Positions 50,156 to 59,570 of a stretch of 64,000 bases of DNA are shown one piece after another (positions within the stretch are counted from its first letter, which is position 1; every line of letters starts with the position of its first letter). The stretch is from positions 1,067,001-1,131,000 of the forward strand of contig NC_008268.1 in NCBI RefSeq assembly GCF_000014565.1, read 5' to 3'. The stretch comes from Rhodococcus jostii RHA1 (GTDB taxonomy: Bacteria > Actinomycetota > Actinomycetes > Mycobacteriales > Mycobacteriaceae). Under the pieces are notes generated by a model. It saw nothing but the letters and a program-made list of their open reading frames with translations. It did no database searches and was not told the DNA's origin. The position numbers were made by a program, and so were the translations under genes.

Positions 50156-51294
50156 GCCGACGCTCCCGCCAGGACGTCCGCCAGCACGGCTTCGATCCGC
50201 GACAGTTCGCCCTCATCGAGCGTCGCTCGGGCGGTGAGCCGCAGACGCGACGTGCCTTCGGGCACCGACGGGGGCCGGAAGCAGCCGACGTGCAAGCCCT
50301 GTTCCCGGCAGGCGGCGGCCGCGTCGACGGCGCGTTGCGGGTCGCCGAGAATGACGGAGACGACGGCGGACTCGGGTGTCCCGGCGCCGGTGAACCGGGC
50401 GAGATCCCGCGCACGGTTCAGGACGGACTCCGCACGGTGGGGTTCACGCCGCAGAACGGCGAGCGCCGCCCGTGCCGCACCGACGGCCGCGGGGGCGAGG
50501 CCGGTATCGAAGATGAACGTGCGCGCGGCGTCGACGAGATGCGCGCGCACCTTCTCCGACGCCAGCACCGCACCGCCCTGGCTGGCCAGCGACTTCGACA
50601 GCGTGGCCGTGACGACGATGTCGGGTTCGCCCGCGAGACCCACCTCGTGCACGAGTCCGCGGCCCCCTGCGCCGCGGACTCCGACACCGTGCGCCTCGTC
50701 CACGACGAGGAACGCGCCGTGGTCGCGGCACACCCGGTGGAGGTCGACGAGGGGTGCGAGATCCCCGTCCGCGCTGAACACCGAGTCGGTGACGACCAGC
50801 GCCCGCTCCTCCGGCCGGGTGGCCAGTGCGCTGCGGACGAAGTCGAGATCGGAGTGCGGTGCGACGGCCACGCGGGCCCGGGACAGCCGGCACGCGTCGA
50901 CCAGCGACGCGTGGCTGCCCGCGTCGGAGACGATCAGCGATCCGGCGCCGGACAGTGCGGTGACGGCACCGAGATTCGCCGTGTACCCGGACGAGAACAC
51001 CAGCCCGGCCTCGGCGCCGACGAACTCGGCGAGTTCGGTTTCGAGGAGTTCGTGTTCGGTGGTCGATCCCGTGACCAGACGCGAGCCGGTGGCCCCCGCG
51101 CCCCAGCGGCGCAGCGCGGTCATCGCGCCGTGCAGCACCTCCGGGTGCCGTACGAGTCCGAGGTAGTCGTTGGACGCCAGATCGATCAGCGCGTTGCCGG
51201 GCGTGCGTGGACGCAACTCGCGGCGCAGTCCCGCGGCGCGCCGCTGGTCCTCGACGTCGTCGAGCCAGGTGGTGAAGGTGCGGTCGGTACTCAC
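50152..51294 (-). CDS. bioF: 8-amino-7-oxononanoate synthase
   Basis: 380 residues. PLP enzyme of the alpha-oxoamine synthase group; it joins pimeloyl thioester and alanine. The PLP Lys is in [27 protein letters not shown] carries the Asp/His pair, and SNDYLGL is the N-terminal substrate motif. GTG at 51292-51294 is chosen because TATCGT lies exactly 7 nt upstream; the GTG three codons earlier (51301-51303) overlaps that -10 element. Operon bioF-bioD, divergent from bioA. Confidence 0.95.
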   Translation of the reverse strand: MSTDRTFTTWLDDVEDQRRAAGLRRELRPRTPGNALIDLASNDYLGLVRHPEVLHGAMTALRRWGAGATGSRLVTGSTTEHELLETELAEFVGAEAGLVFSSGYTANLGAVTALSGAGSLIVSDAGSHASLVDACRLSRARVAVAPHSDLDFVRSALATRPEERALVVTDSVFSADGDLAPLVDLHRVCRDHGAFLVVDEAHGVGVRGAGGRGLVHEVGLAGEPDIVVTATLSKSLASQGGAVLASEKVRAHLVDAARTFIFDTGLAPAAVGAARAALAVLRREPHRAESVLNRARDLARFTGAGTPESAVVSVILGDPQRAVDAAAACREQGLHVGCFRPPSVPEGTSRLRLTARATLDEGELSRIEAVLADVLAGASA

Positions 51295-51301
51295 CCACGG
51301 C

Positions 51302-51307
51302 ACGATA
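51302..51307 (-). promoter_or_regulatory. -10 element of bioFD (leaderless start)
   Basis: TATCGT on the minus strand, exactly 7 nt before the GTG at 51294 and 6 nt from the biotin operator. Confidence 0.5.
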
Positions 51308-51313
51308 CGCGAC

Positions 51314-51328
51314 TTGAACGGTGTTCAA
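51314..51328. promoter_or_regulatory. BioQ-type operator between bioA and bioF
   Basis: Perfect palindrome TTGAAC-GGT-GTTCAA. It lies between the two -10 elements of the bioFD and bioA promoters, closest to that of bioFD. It is the best match of the three boxes in the window. Confidence 0.8.
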
Positions 51329-51358
51329 CCCGGGTGGGCCCGGTTTTCTTCGAGTGGC

Positions 51359-51364
51359 TAGGGT
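51359..51364 (+). promoter_or_regulatory. -10 element of bioA (leaderless start)
   Basis: TAGGGT followed by exactly 7 nt and the GTG at 51372. Confidence 0.5.
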
Positions 51365-51371
51365 CGAGACC

Positions 51372-52667
51372 GTGACCTCCCCGAGCCTGTCCGTCGACGA
51401 CATCACGTCCCTCGATGCCTCGCTGCTCTGGCATCCGTACGGCGCCTTCCCCGCCTCGACCACCCCGCTCGTGGTGGCCGAGGCGAGCGGGACGCGCCTC
51501 ACTCTCGCCGACGGACGCGAACTCGTCGACGGCATGAGTTCGTGGTGGGCCGCGGTCCACGGCTACCGGCATCCCGTCCTGGACGCGGCGGCGACGGCGC
51601 AGCTCGGGCGGATGAGTCACGTGATGTTCGGCGGGCTCACCCACGAACCGGCCGCGCGGCTCGCCCAGCTGCTCGTCGAGATCACCCCGGACGGACTCGA
51701 CAAGGTGTTCCTCGCCGATTCCGGTTCGGTGTCCGTCGAGGTCGCCGTCAAGATGTGCCTGCAGTACTGGCGCAGTCGCGGCAGGCCGGAGCGGCACCGG
51801 CTGCTCACCTGGCGCGGCGGGTATCACGGCGACACGTTCGCCCCGATGAGCGTCTGCGACCCGGACGGCGGCATGCACTCCCTGTGGACGGACGTCCTGG
51901 CACGGCAGGTCTTCGCCGGACCCCCGCCCCGCGAATTCGACCCGCGATACGTCGCGGAGTTCGAGCACCTGGTGGCCTCGCACACCGACGAACTGGCGGC
52001 CGTCATCGTCGAACCGGTGGTGCAGGGAGCCGGTGGCATGCGCTTCCACGACCCCCGGTACCTGTCGGAGCTGCGGCGGATCTGCGACGAGCACGGGCTG
52101 CTGCTGGTGTTCGACGAGATCGCGACCGGTTTCGGCCGCACCGGCGAACTGTTCGCCGCGGACCACGCCGGCGCCCGCCCCGACATCATGTGCGTCGGCA
52201 AGGCCCTCACCGGCGGGTATATGACCCTCGCCGCGACGCTCTGTTCCACCGACGTCGCCGAGACCATCAGCGCCGGGGACGCCGGCGGGCTGATGCACGG
52301 TCCCACGTTCATGGCCAACCCGCTCGCCTGCGCCGTCGCTGTGGCGTCGATCGAACTCCTGCTGTCGCGCGACTGGCGAGCCGAGGTCGAGGGTGTGCGC
52401 CGCGAGCTCGAATCGGGGCTCGCGCCGGCCCGGGAACTCCCCGGCGTCCGGGACGTCCGGGTGCTCGGCGCGATCGGTGTGATCGAACTCGCCGAACCCG
52501 TCGACATGCGGGCCGCCACCGACGCCGCGGTGGCCGCCGGGGTCTGGTTGCGGCCCTTCCGGAACCTGATCTACGCGATGCCGCCGTACGTGTGCACCAC
52601 CGGCGACGTGCGGAAGATCACAGCCGGAATGCTTGCTGCCGCACGGAGCTCCACCCCGGGCCGATAG
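51372..52667 (+). CDS. bioA: Adenosylmethionine-8-amino-7-oxononanoate aminotransferase
   Basis: 431 residues from GTG at 51372. Class III PLP aminotransferase using SAM as amino donor to make [27 protein letters not shown], and the PLP pocket [16 protein letters not shown] are typical. The PLP Lys is in [12 protein letters not shown]. Upstream in-frame codons would extend through the promoter and are not used. Divergent from bioFD over one BioQ-type box. Confidence 0.96.
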   Translation: MTSPSLSVDDITSLDASLLWHPYGAFPASTTPLVVAEASGTRLTLADGRELVDGMSSWWAAVHGYRHPVLDAAATAQLGRMSHVMFGGLTHEPAARLAQLLVEITPDGLDKVFLADSGSVSVEVAVKMCLQYWRSRGRPERHRLLTWRGGYHGDTFAPMSVCDPDGGMHSLWTDVLARQVFAGPPPREFDPRYVAEFEHLVASHTDELAAVIVEPVVQGAGGMRFHDPRYLSELRRICDEHGLLLVFDEIATGFGRTGELFAADHAGARPDIMCVGKALTGGYMTLAATLCSTDVAETISAGDAGGLMHGPTFMANPLACAVAVASIELLLSRDWRAEVEGVRRELESGLAPARELPGVRDVRVLGAIGVIELAEPVDMRAATDAAVAAGVWLRPFRNLIYAMPPYVCTTGDVRKITAGMLAAARSSTPGR

Positions 52668-52705
52668 CCCGATCACGTCGAGCTGAGAGCAACGCCGACG
52701 CGGGC

Positions 52706-52711
52706 TAGTGT
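52706..52711 (+). promoter_or_regulatory. -10 element of glgX (leaderless start)
   Basis: TAGTGT followed by exactly 7 nt and the ATG at 52719. Confidence 0.5.
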
Positions 52712-52718
52712 TCTCGAT

Positions 52719-54980
52719 ATGGAAGCAAGCGAGTCGACCGGCACCACGCCCATTCCCGTGTGGCCCGGCAGCGCCTACCCACTGGGCGCCACCTACGACG
52801 GAGCCGGGACGAACTTCTCGTTGTTCTCCGAGGTCGCCGAGGCGGTCGATCTGTGCCTGATCGCGAAGGACGGCACCGAGACGCGGATTCGCCTCGACGA
52901 GGTCGACGGTTACGTGTGGCACGCGTACCTGCCGACCGTCGTTCCCGGTCAGCGGTACGGGTACCGGATCCACGGCCCCTGGGATCCCTCTGCCGGGCAC
53001 CGCTGCGACCCCAGCAAGCTCCTCCTCGACCCCTACGGCAAGGCGTTCGACGGCGAGTTCGACGGAGACCGGTCCCTGTTCTCCTACGACATCGACGCGC
53101 CCGCCGAGGCCGCCCCCGACGAATCGGAGGACGCCGCCCTACTCGTCGACACGGACGACGACATCGAGGCAGAGGACGAGGCGGGGGCCGAGCTCGCGGC
53201 GGAACCCGAGGAGACCTCGGCGCCCGGACTGCCCGGACACGACTCGCTCGGCCACACGATGACGACGGTGGTGATCAACCCGTTCTTCGACTGGGCTGCC
53301 GACCGCGCACCGAAGCACCCGTACCACGACACCGTGATCTACGAGGCCCACGTCAAGGGCATGACGGCGACGCATCCCGGTGTGCCGGAAGAGCTCCGCG
53401 GCACGTATGCGGGCCTCGCGCATCCGGTGATCATCGACCACCTCGTCGACCTCGGGGTCACCGCGATCGAACTGATGCCGGTGCATCAGTTCATGCACGA
53501 TCAGACGCTGCTGGACAAGGGGCTGCGGAACTACTGGGGTTACAACACGTTCGGCTTCCTCGCCCCGCACACCGGGTATTCGTCGGCGGAGAAGCCGGGC
53601 GCCGCGGTGTCGGAGTTCAAGGCGATGGTCCGCTCGTTCCACGAAGCGGGCATCGAGGTCATCCTCGACGTCGTCTACAACCACACCGCCGAGGGCAACC
53701 ACCTCGGTCCGACCATCTCGTTCCGCGGCATCGACAACGCCGCCTACTACCGGCTCGTCGACGGCGACGCCGAGCACTACATGGACTACACGGGCACCGG
53801 GAACAGCCTCAACGCCCGGCACCCGCACACGCTGCAACTGATCATGGACTCGCTGCGGTACTGGGTCACCGAGATGCACGTCGACGGATTCCGGTTCGAC
53901 CTCGCGTCCACGCTCGCCCGTGAACTGCACGACGTCGACCGGCTCTCCGCGTTCTTCGACCTCGTCCAGCAGGATCCGATCGTCAGCCAGGTCAAGCTCA
54001 TCGCCGAACCGTGGGACATCGGCGAAGGCGGGTACCAGGTGGGCAACTTCCCGGGCCTGTGGACGGAGTGGAACGGCAAGTACCGGGACACGGTCCGCGA
54101 CTACTGGCGCGGCGAACCCGCGACGCTCGGCGAGTTCGCGTCCCGGCTGACCGGGTCCTCCGACCTCTACGAGGCCACCGGGCGCCGCCCCGGCGCGAGC
54201 ATCAACTTCGTCATCGCCCACGACGGGTTCACCCTGCACGACCTGGTGTCGTACAACGAGAAGCACAACGAGGCCAACGGCGAGGGCAACAACGACGGCG
54301 AGAGCCACAACCGGTCCTGGAACTGCGGTGTCGAGGGGCCGACGGACGATCCGGAGATCCTCGATCTGCGCGGGCGGCAGAGCCGCAACATCCTGGCCAC
54401 CCTGCTGCTCAGCCAGGGGACGCCGATGCTGGCGCACGGCGACGAGATGGGCCGCACCCAGCAGGGCAACAACAACGTGTACTGCCAGGACTCGGAACTG
54501 TCGTGGATGGACTGGTCGCTGGCGGACGCCAACGCCGACCTGGTCGAGTTCACCAAACGGGTGATCGCCTTGCGGATGAAGAATCCGGTGTTCCGTCGTC
54601 GCCGGTTCTTCGAGGGCACCCCCATCCGCAGCGGTGACCAGACCCGCGACATCGCGTGGCTCACCCCGGCCGGTGAGGAGATGACCCCCGAGGACTGGGA
54701 CAGCGGTTTCGGGAAGTCCCTCGCGGTCTTCCTCAACGGCGAGGGCATCCCCGAACCCAACCACCGCGGCGAGCGGGTGGTCGGCGACTCGTTCCTGCTG
54801 TGTTTCAACGCGCACGACGAGGAGATCGAGTTCTCCACGCCGAATTCCGATTATGCCGACGAATGGGCGGTCGTGCTCGACACCGCCGTCCCGACGGGGG
54901 CGAAGGAAGCGGTGATCAAGGCCGGGGATCCGCTGCAGGTCGAGGCCCGGTCGCTGGTCGTGCTGCGCCGGACAGCCTGA
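52719..54980 (+). CDS. glgX: Glycogen debranching enzyme
   Basis: 753 residues, GH13 family with an N-terminal CBM48-like domain. It cuts alpha-1,6 branches of glycogen or maltodextrins, feeding TreY. Catalytic motifs: DVVYNHTAEGN (about 316-326), GFRFDLASTL (nucleophile Asp, about 391), IAEPWDIG (acid Glu) and the HDGFT region. Between the N-terminal domain and the barrel is an acidic insertion (about residues 128-170, with VDTDDDIEAEDEAG) unlike the usual enzyme. Leaderless start. Followed after 13 nt by treY. Confidence 0.95.
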   Translation: MEASESTGTTPIPVWPGSAYPLGATYDGAGTNFSLFSEVAEAVDLCLIAKDGTETRIRLDEVDGYVWHAYLPTVVPGQRYGYRIHGPWDPSAGHRCDPSKLLLDPYGKAFDGEFDGDRSLFSYDIDAPAEAAPDESEDAALLVDTDDDIEAEDEAGAELAAEPEETSAPGLPGHDSLGHTMTTVVINPFFDWAADRAPKHPYHDTVIYEAHVKGMTATHPGVPEELRGTYAGLAHPVIIDHLVDLGVTAIELMPVHQFMHDQTLLDKGLRNYWGYNTFGFLAPHTGYSSAEKPGAAVSEFKAMVRSFHEAGIEVILDVVYNHTAEGNHLGPTISFRGIDNAAYYRLVDGDAEHYMDYTGTGNSLNARHPHTLQLIMDSLRYWVTEMHVDGFRFDLASTLARELHDVDRLSAFFDLVQQDPIVSQVKLIAEPWDIGEGGYQVGNFPGLWTEWNGKYRDTVRDYWRGEPATLGEFASRLTGSSDLYEATGRRPGASINFVIAHDGFTLHDLVSYNEKHNEANGEGNNDGESHNRSWNCGVEGPTDDPEILDLRGRQSRNILATLLLSQGTPMLAHGDEMGRTQQGNNNVYCQDSELSWMDWSLADANADLVEFTKRVIALRMKNPVFRRRRFFEGTPIRSGDQTRDIAWLTPAGEEMTPEDWDSGFGKSLAVFLNGEGIPEPNHRGERVVGDSFLLCFNAHDEEIEFSTPNSDYADEWAVVLDTAVPTGAKEAVIKAGDPLQVEARSLVVLRRTA

Positions 54981-54993
54981 GCCGGGGACGACG

Positions 54994-57351
54994 ATGTCGA
55001 TCACGGCCACCTACCGGCTGCAACTGCGCGGTGACTGCTTCACCCTGGCGGACGCCGCCGCCGTCGCCGACTACCTGGACGACCTCGGGATCTCCCACGT
55101 CTATCTGTCGCCGATCCTGACGGCCACCACCGGATCGACCCACGGTTACGACGTCACCGACGTGACCCGCGTGTCCCCCGCGCTCGGCGGGCGGGAGGCG
55201 CTGGCCGCGCTGTCCCGGGAGGTGCGGGGCCGCGGCATGGGTCTCGTCGTCGACCTCGTCCCCAATCATGTGGGTGTCGCGAATCCGCGTGAGAACCCGT
55301 GGTGGTGGGATGTTCTCACGCACGGTCGCCGCTCCGAGTACGCCGAGTTCTTCGACATCGACTGGAGCGACGACAACGGCGCAGGCGGCCGGCTCGCGCT
55401 GCCCGTCCTCGGATCGGACGCCGATCTCGAGTCGCTGACCGTCGACCGCTCGGGACCCGAGCCTCTGCTCGCGTTCTACGAGCACCGGTTCCCGATCGCC
55501 CCCGGCACCGACACCGCCGAGCCGACGGCGGTGCACGACGCGCAGTCCTACCGCCTGGTCCCGTGGGACTCCGGGCTCATCGGGTACCGGCGATTCTTCG
55601 CGGTCAGCGAACTGGCCGGTATCCGTCAGGAAGACCCGCGCGTGTTCGAGGCCTCGCACCGCGAACTGCGGAGCTGGGTGACGGACGAGTTGATCGACGG
55701 CGTGCGAATCGACCATCCCGACGGGTTGTCCGATCCGGCCGAGTATCTCGACCGGCTGCGCGGCGTGATCGGCGCGGACCGGTGGCTGGTGATCGAGAAG
55801 ATCCTCGGCCACACCGAACCATTGGACGACCACCTGCCGATCGCGGGCACCACCGGCTACGACGCGCTGGCCGAAGTCGGCGGCGTCTTCGTCGACGCGT
55901 CGGGAGCTCCCGCGCTCACCGTCCTGTCGTCGTCCCGCACGGGTGACCGGGGTGACGCGCCGTGGATTCACGAACACGAAACCGCGATCAAACGCGACGT
56001 CGCCGGAACCATTCTCGCCCCGGAGGTCCGGCGCCTCGTCCGGGCGATCCGCGCGGAGACCGGCACCGACTGCAGCGATGCGGACCTGCGTGACGCCGTC
56101 GTGGACGTCGTCGCCGCCATGCCCGTGTACCGGTCCGACTACAGTCCGCTGGCCGGGCTGGCGAAACGGGTGATCGGCGACGTCCTCCGGCGTGAACCGC
56201 ACTGGTCCGACGCGCTGTCCGCCCTCGGCGCCGCCCTGATCGCCGGCGGTGAGGCGGCCACCCGCTTCCAGCAGGTGTGCGGCGCAGTGATGGCGAAGTC
56301 CGTGGAGGACTGCCTGTTCTACCGCACCGCCCGGCTGGTGTCGTTGCAGGAGGTCGGCGGCAATCCGGCGAACGTCGGCGTCTCCCCCGCCGAATTCCAC
56401 CTGGCCGCAGCCGAGCGAGCCGCCCGGTGGCCGCAGGCGATGACGACGCTGTCGACGCACGACACCAAGCGCGGGGAGGACGTCCGGGCCCGGATCGGCA
56501 TCCTGTCGCAGGTGCCGGACCTGTGGGCCGAATGCGTCGATCAGTGGGAACGCATCGCACCCAGCCCCGATCCCGTGACCGGACTGTTCCTGTGGCAGAA
56601 CCTGTTCGGGGTGTGGCCGGTCGACGGCCGGGCCGCGGCCGACGTGCCCGACTTCCGCGACCGCGTCCACGCGTACGCGGAGAAGGCGGTCCGCGAGGCC
56701 GGGACCCGGACGTCGTGGCACGACGTGAACGAGGACTTCGAGCGCGACCTCCACAGTTGGCTGGACACGGTGATCGACGGCACCGTCGGCAAGGCGCTCG
56801 GCTCCCTGTGCACCCAGCTGGCCCCGCACGCCTGGTCGGACTCGCTCGGTCAGAAGCTGCTGCAGCTGTGCGGACCCGGGATCCCGGACGTGTACCAGGG
56901 AACCGAGCTGTGGGAAGACTCGCTCGTCGACCCGGACAATCGCCGTCCCGTGGACTACGACATACGACGGAGCCTGCTCGCGGGGCTCGGCACCCCTCCG
57001 GTCGATGCGACGGGCGCGGCGAAGATGCACATCGTCCGCACGGCTCTGCGCCTGCGCCGGGAACGTCCGGACAGCTTCGTCGGCGGGACCTACACGCCGG
57101 TGTTCGCGTCGGGGACCGCGGCGGAACATCTGATCGGCTTCGCCCGCGGACGGCAAGGGTCGGCGCCGGACGTCGTGGCACTGGCCACCCGCCACACCGT
57201 CGGTCTGGAGCAACGTGGCTGGGGCGACACCACCGCGCCCCTCCCCGACGGCACCTGGACCGACCTGCTCACCTCCCAGACGTACACCGGCGGCGGCGTC
57301 GACACCGCGACCCTGTTCGCCCGCTATCCCATGGCGCTTCTGGCCCTGTGA
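54994..57351 (+). CDS. treY: Malto-oligosyltrehalose synthase
   Basis: 785 residues, GH13. It turns the reducing end of a maltooligosaccharide into an alpha,alpha-1,1 trehalose end. Motifs: ATYRLQLRGDCF, VVDLVPNHVGVA (about 88-99), GVRIDHPDGL (nucleophile Asp, about 239), and IEKILGH (acid Glu). Its product is cut by TreZ. Follows glgX closely; treZ is 2.2 kb further, so this set is a split TreYZ-GlgX pathway. The stop codon is inside copy 3 of the palindromic element. Confidence 0.96.
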   Translation: MSITATYRLQLRGDCFTLADAAAVADYLDDLGISHVYLSPILTATTGSTHGYDVTDVTRVSPALGGREALAALSREVRGRGMGLVVDLVPNHVGVANPRENPWWWDVLTHGRRSEYAEFFDIDWSDDNGAGGRLALPVLGSDADLESLTVDRSGPEPLLAFYEHRFPIAPGTDTAEPTAVHDAQSYRLVPWDSGLIGYRRFFAVSELAGIRQEDPRVFEASHRELRSWVTDELIDGVRIDHPDGLSDPAEYLDRLRGVIGADRWLVIEKILGHTEPLDDHLPIAGTTGYDALAEVGGVFVDASGAPALTVLSSSRTGDRGDAPWIHEHETAIKRDVAGTILAPEVRRLVRAIRAETGTDCSDADLRDAVVDVVAAMPVYRSDYSPLAGLAKRVIGDVLRREPHWSDALSALGAALIAGGEAATRFQQVCGAVMAKSVEDCLFYRTARLVSLQEVGGNPANVGVSPAEFHLAAAERAARWPQAMTTLSTHDTKRGEDVRARIGILSQVPDLWAECVDQWERIAPSPDPVTGLFLWQNLFGVWPVDGRAAADVPDFRDRVHAYAEKAVREAGTRTSWHDVNEDFERDLHSWLDTVIDGTVGKALGSLCTQLAPHAWSDSLGQKLLQLCGPGIPDVYQGTELWEDSLVDPDNRRPVDYDIRRSLLAGLGTPPVDATGAAKMHIVRTALRLRRERPDSFVGGTYTPVFASGTAAEHLIGFARGRQGSAPDVVALATRHTVGLEQRGWGDTTAPLPDGTWTDLLTSQTYTGGGVDTATLFARYPMALLAL

Positions 57352-57390
57352 GTACTTATTAACCGCCCGCGGTTGACAAGTACTCACGGG
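57345..57390. repeat. GTGAGTACTTG palindromic element, copy 3
   Basis: 22-bp arms (57345-57366 and 57369-57390) with a CC loop and three imperfect pairs. It overlaps the last codons and TGA stop of treY. Flanking genes are tandem here, unlike the convergent pairs at copies 1 and 2. Same orientation as copy 2. Confidence 0.9.
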
Positions 57391-57405
57391 GGTACTGGCT
57401 CTTGT

Positions 57406-58347
57406 ATGTCGCGACGTGTGGTTGCCCGGACATACGGAGGGCCGGAGGTCCTCGCGGTCGTCGACGCGGATCCGGTGAGTCCCGCCCCCGGCGAGGTGGT
57501 GATCGACGTTCGCGCCATCGGGGTCAATCCGATCGACTACAAGCTCTACAGCGGCGCGTTCGGTGCCGACCCGGACGTCTTGCCCATGGGCCTGGGCAGC
57601 GAGGCCGCGGGCATCGTCGGCGAGGTGGGTGACACCGCGGCGGGACCGGTGGGCCCGATCTCGGTGGGCGACGAGGTGATCGTGTACCCGGTGTCCGAGT
57701 CGTACGCGGACCGACTTGTCGTGTCCGGTGATTCGGTGATCCCGAAACCTGCGTCGTTGCCGTGGAACGAGGCGGCCGGACTTCTCGCCGTGGGTGCCAC
57801 CGCGGTCGACACCCTCGACACGGCGAACGTCGGCGCCGCCGACCTCCTGCTCGTGCACGGAGCGTCCGGCGGCGTGGGGTCGTTCGTCGTGCAGTTGGGG
57901 CGGGCCCGCGGTGCCACGATCATCGGTACCGCGCGCCCCGAGCACCACGACTACGTCCGCTCGCTCGGAGCCACCCCCGTGTCCTACGGCGCCGGCCTGG
58001 ACGATCGGGTCCGCGTCCTGGCACCGGACGGGGTGGACGCCGTGATCGATACCGCGGGCAGTGACGAGGCGATCGACGTCTCCGTGGACCTGGTGCGGGA
58101 CCGGTCGCGGTTGGTGACGACCGTTCCCGGACCCCGGCCGGTCGAAGCCGGTTTCCGGATCGTGGGCGCGCTGGGGCCGGAAGGGATGGAGCCGCGTAAA
58201 CGCGCCCGCGTCTTCCTCGTCGACCTCGCGGGCAACGGCGACGTGCGGGTGCGCGTGGCGCGCACGTACGCGCTGACGGAGGCGGCACGCGCTCATGCCG
58301 ATCTTCGGAAGCCGCACGCGGCGGGCAAGTTCATCCTGCTGCCGTAG
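57406..58347 (+). CDS. Zinc-independent alcohol dehydrogenase/quinone oxidoreductase family protein
   Basis: 313 residues from ATG at 57406. Medium-chain reductase fold: GVNPIDYKLYSG near the N-terminus, the NADP-binding LLVHGASGGVGSFVVQLGRARGATIIGTA (starts about residue 147), and APDGVDAVIDTAG. No catalytic zinc ligands are visible, so it is of the quinone-oxidoreductase type. Electron acceptor unknown. TACTGG, 7 nt upstream, is a weak -10. Its 3' end faces the TetR gene. Confidence 0.88.
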   Translation: MSRRVVARTYGGPEVLAVVDADPVSPAPGEVVIDVRAIGVNPIDYKLYSGAFGADPDVLPMGLGSEAAGIVGEVGDTAAGPVGPISVGDEVIVYPVSESYADRLVVSGDSVIPKPASLPWNEAAGLLAVGATAVDTLDTANVGAADLLLVHGASGGVGSFVVQLGRARGATIIGTARPEHHDYVRSLGATPVSYGAGLDDRVRVLAPDGVDAVIDTAGSDEAIDVSVDLVRDRSRLVTTVPGPRPVEAGFRIVGALGPEGMEPRKRARVFLVDLAGNGDVRVRVARTYALTEAARAHADLRKPHAAGKFILLP

Positions 58348-58364
58348 GCGCGACGCACCTCGGA

Positions 58365-58991
58365 TCAGTGGAGCAGACTCGCCCGGATCGTCGCTTTCAC
58401 CCAGTTCCGGTACTCGACGACATCCCACCCGCACTGCCGTCGCAGCATCGAGTACACCTGCGGCGACACGACCGTGAACAGCACGTCGGCGGCCCGCTGG
58501 ACGGAGATTTCGGGACGCAGCAGTTCGTGCGCGGCGAGTCCCTCGGCGAGCGTCATCGCATTCTCGGCCGAGGCCCGCGCTCCCTCGTCGGCGAACCGCC
58601 GCATGTCGTCGTCCGCTCCCGAGGATTCGATCGACGTCGTCATCAGGGTTCCGGCGCGCTCCAGGACGTCGGTGCTGAATCCGACCATCTGGTCGAGGAT
58701 CCGTTCGACGGGGTCGCCGTCCCGGGGTGCGGGCGTGTGGGTCGCGGCGGTATCACCCTCGATGGCCGTGTGCAGGGCCTCGTGGAACAGTTCCGCCTTG
58801 CCGCCGGGGAACGCGGTGAACACCGTGCGGGTCGACACCCCGGCGGCCTCGGCCACGTTCCGCACCGTCGTGCTGACGTATCCACGGTCGACGAACAGCC
58901 GGGCCGCGGCGTCCCGGACGAGGAGACGGGTCCGGCGCGCCGATTCCGCACGCAGCGGCGAGCTGTAGGACCTCTTGGCGGATTCGGGCAC
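58365..58991 (-). CDS. TetR-family regulator
   Basis: 208 residues. The helix-turn-helix is in VSTTVRNVAEAAGVSTRTVFTAFPGGKAELFHEAL (starts about residue 39). GTG at 58989-58991; TATCGT lies 6 nt upstream and an inverted repeat directly beyond, so it is probably a leaderless autorepressor. Convergent with the oxidoreductase gene, so its target may lie elsewhere. Confidence 0.88.
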   Translation of the reverse strand: MPESAKRSYSSPLRAESARRTRLLVRDAAARLFVDRGYVSTTVRNVAEAAGVSTRTVFTAFPGGKAELFHEALHTAIEGDTAATHTPAPRDGDPVERILDQMVGFSTDVLERAGTLMTTSIESSGADDDMRRFADEGARASAENAMTLAEGLAAHELLRPEISVQRAADVLFTVVSPQVYSMLRRQCGWDVVEYRNWVKATIRASLLH

Positions 58992-59003
58992 GGTCTCACG
59001 ATA

Positions 59004-59020
59004 GATGCATTCGATACATC
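59004..59020. promoter_or_regulatory. Operator-like repeat upstream of the TetR gene at 58365
   Basis: GATGCATT-C-GATACATC, 6 of 8 pairs matching, adjacent to the TATCGT -10 element (58998-59003, minus strand). Confidence 0.4.
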
Positions 59021-59082
59021 AATCGTGCAACCAATGTGGCACAGCGATTTGCCACGCATCGACCAGGCGAAGCGCCCGATAC

Positions 59083-59271
59083 CTACGACTTCGGGTGTTC
59101 CACCCAGGCGTCGGATCCGGGAAACACGAGCGCCTCGTGGCCGTCGTCGTACCGGACGAGATAGGGCGGTGCGCCGTTCTCTCCGTGTACCTCCACGACC
59201 TCGGCGGTCGTCTCGTGCACTCCGACCACCCTCCCCTGAACGTGCAACCGGTCTCCCACTGCTACGTGCAT
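59083..59271 (-). CDS. DUF1918-domain protein
   Basis: 62 residues (MHVAVGDRLHVQGRVVGVHE...). DUF1918 is a small SH3-like beta-barrel family of actinobacteria with no known function; the conserved PPYLVRYDDGHEALVFPG part is present. ATG at 59269-59271 has GAGGAG 6 nt upstream. Monocistronic, 91 nt upstream of the TetR gene. Confidence 0.85.
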   Translation of the reverse strand: MHVAVGDRLHVQGRVVGVHETTAEVVEVHGENGAPPYLVRYDDGHEALVFPGSDAWVEHPKS

Positions 59272-59380
59272 GACTGCTCCTCGCGACGTTCGAGTCCGTA
59301 CTCTCAGCTTGCTACTTCCGGAACCGGGGCGAAAGGGCCGACTCGCCGCCATCTCTGCCGCCGTGTGCCATCGTAGGGAC

Positions 59381-59530
59381 ATGGCGACGTATCGATACCT
59401 CGACAAGGACCGTAACGTGCTCGAGGAGCAGGACTTCGGCACCGTGCAGGACGCCGAGGAACACCGCTTGTCCGTTCTCGGCGCGGAGATCATCGAGGAG
59501 GTCGAGGACTCCGGCACGCCCGAGAGCTGA
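59381..59530 (+). CDS. Small hypothetical protein
   Basis: 49 residues from ATG at 59381 (MATYRYLDKDRNVLEEQDFG). Acidic, likely a small alpha/beta protein; an N-terminal YRYLD region and C-terminal IIEEVEDS. No family recognised. It is 40 nt before treZ and on the same strand. Coding support is codon composition and a reasonable upstream AGGGA. Confidence 0.55.
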   Translation: MATYRYLDKDRNVLEEQDFGTVQDAEEHRLSVLGAEIIEEVEDSGTPES

Positions 59531-59570
59531 CTGTCCTGCGCGGCCCGCCGCATCGAGGCATGCTGATCGG

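Noticed and set aside
54916..58434. 1,172-codon minus-strand frame opposite treY
   Set aside because: Antisense composition artefact; treY motifs are on the plus strand.
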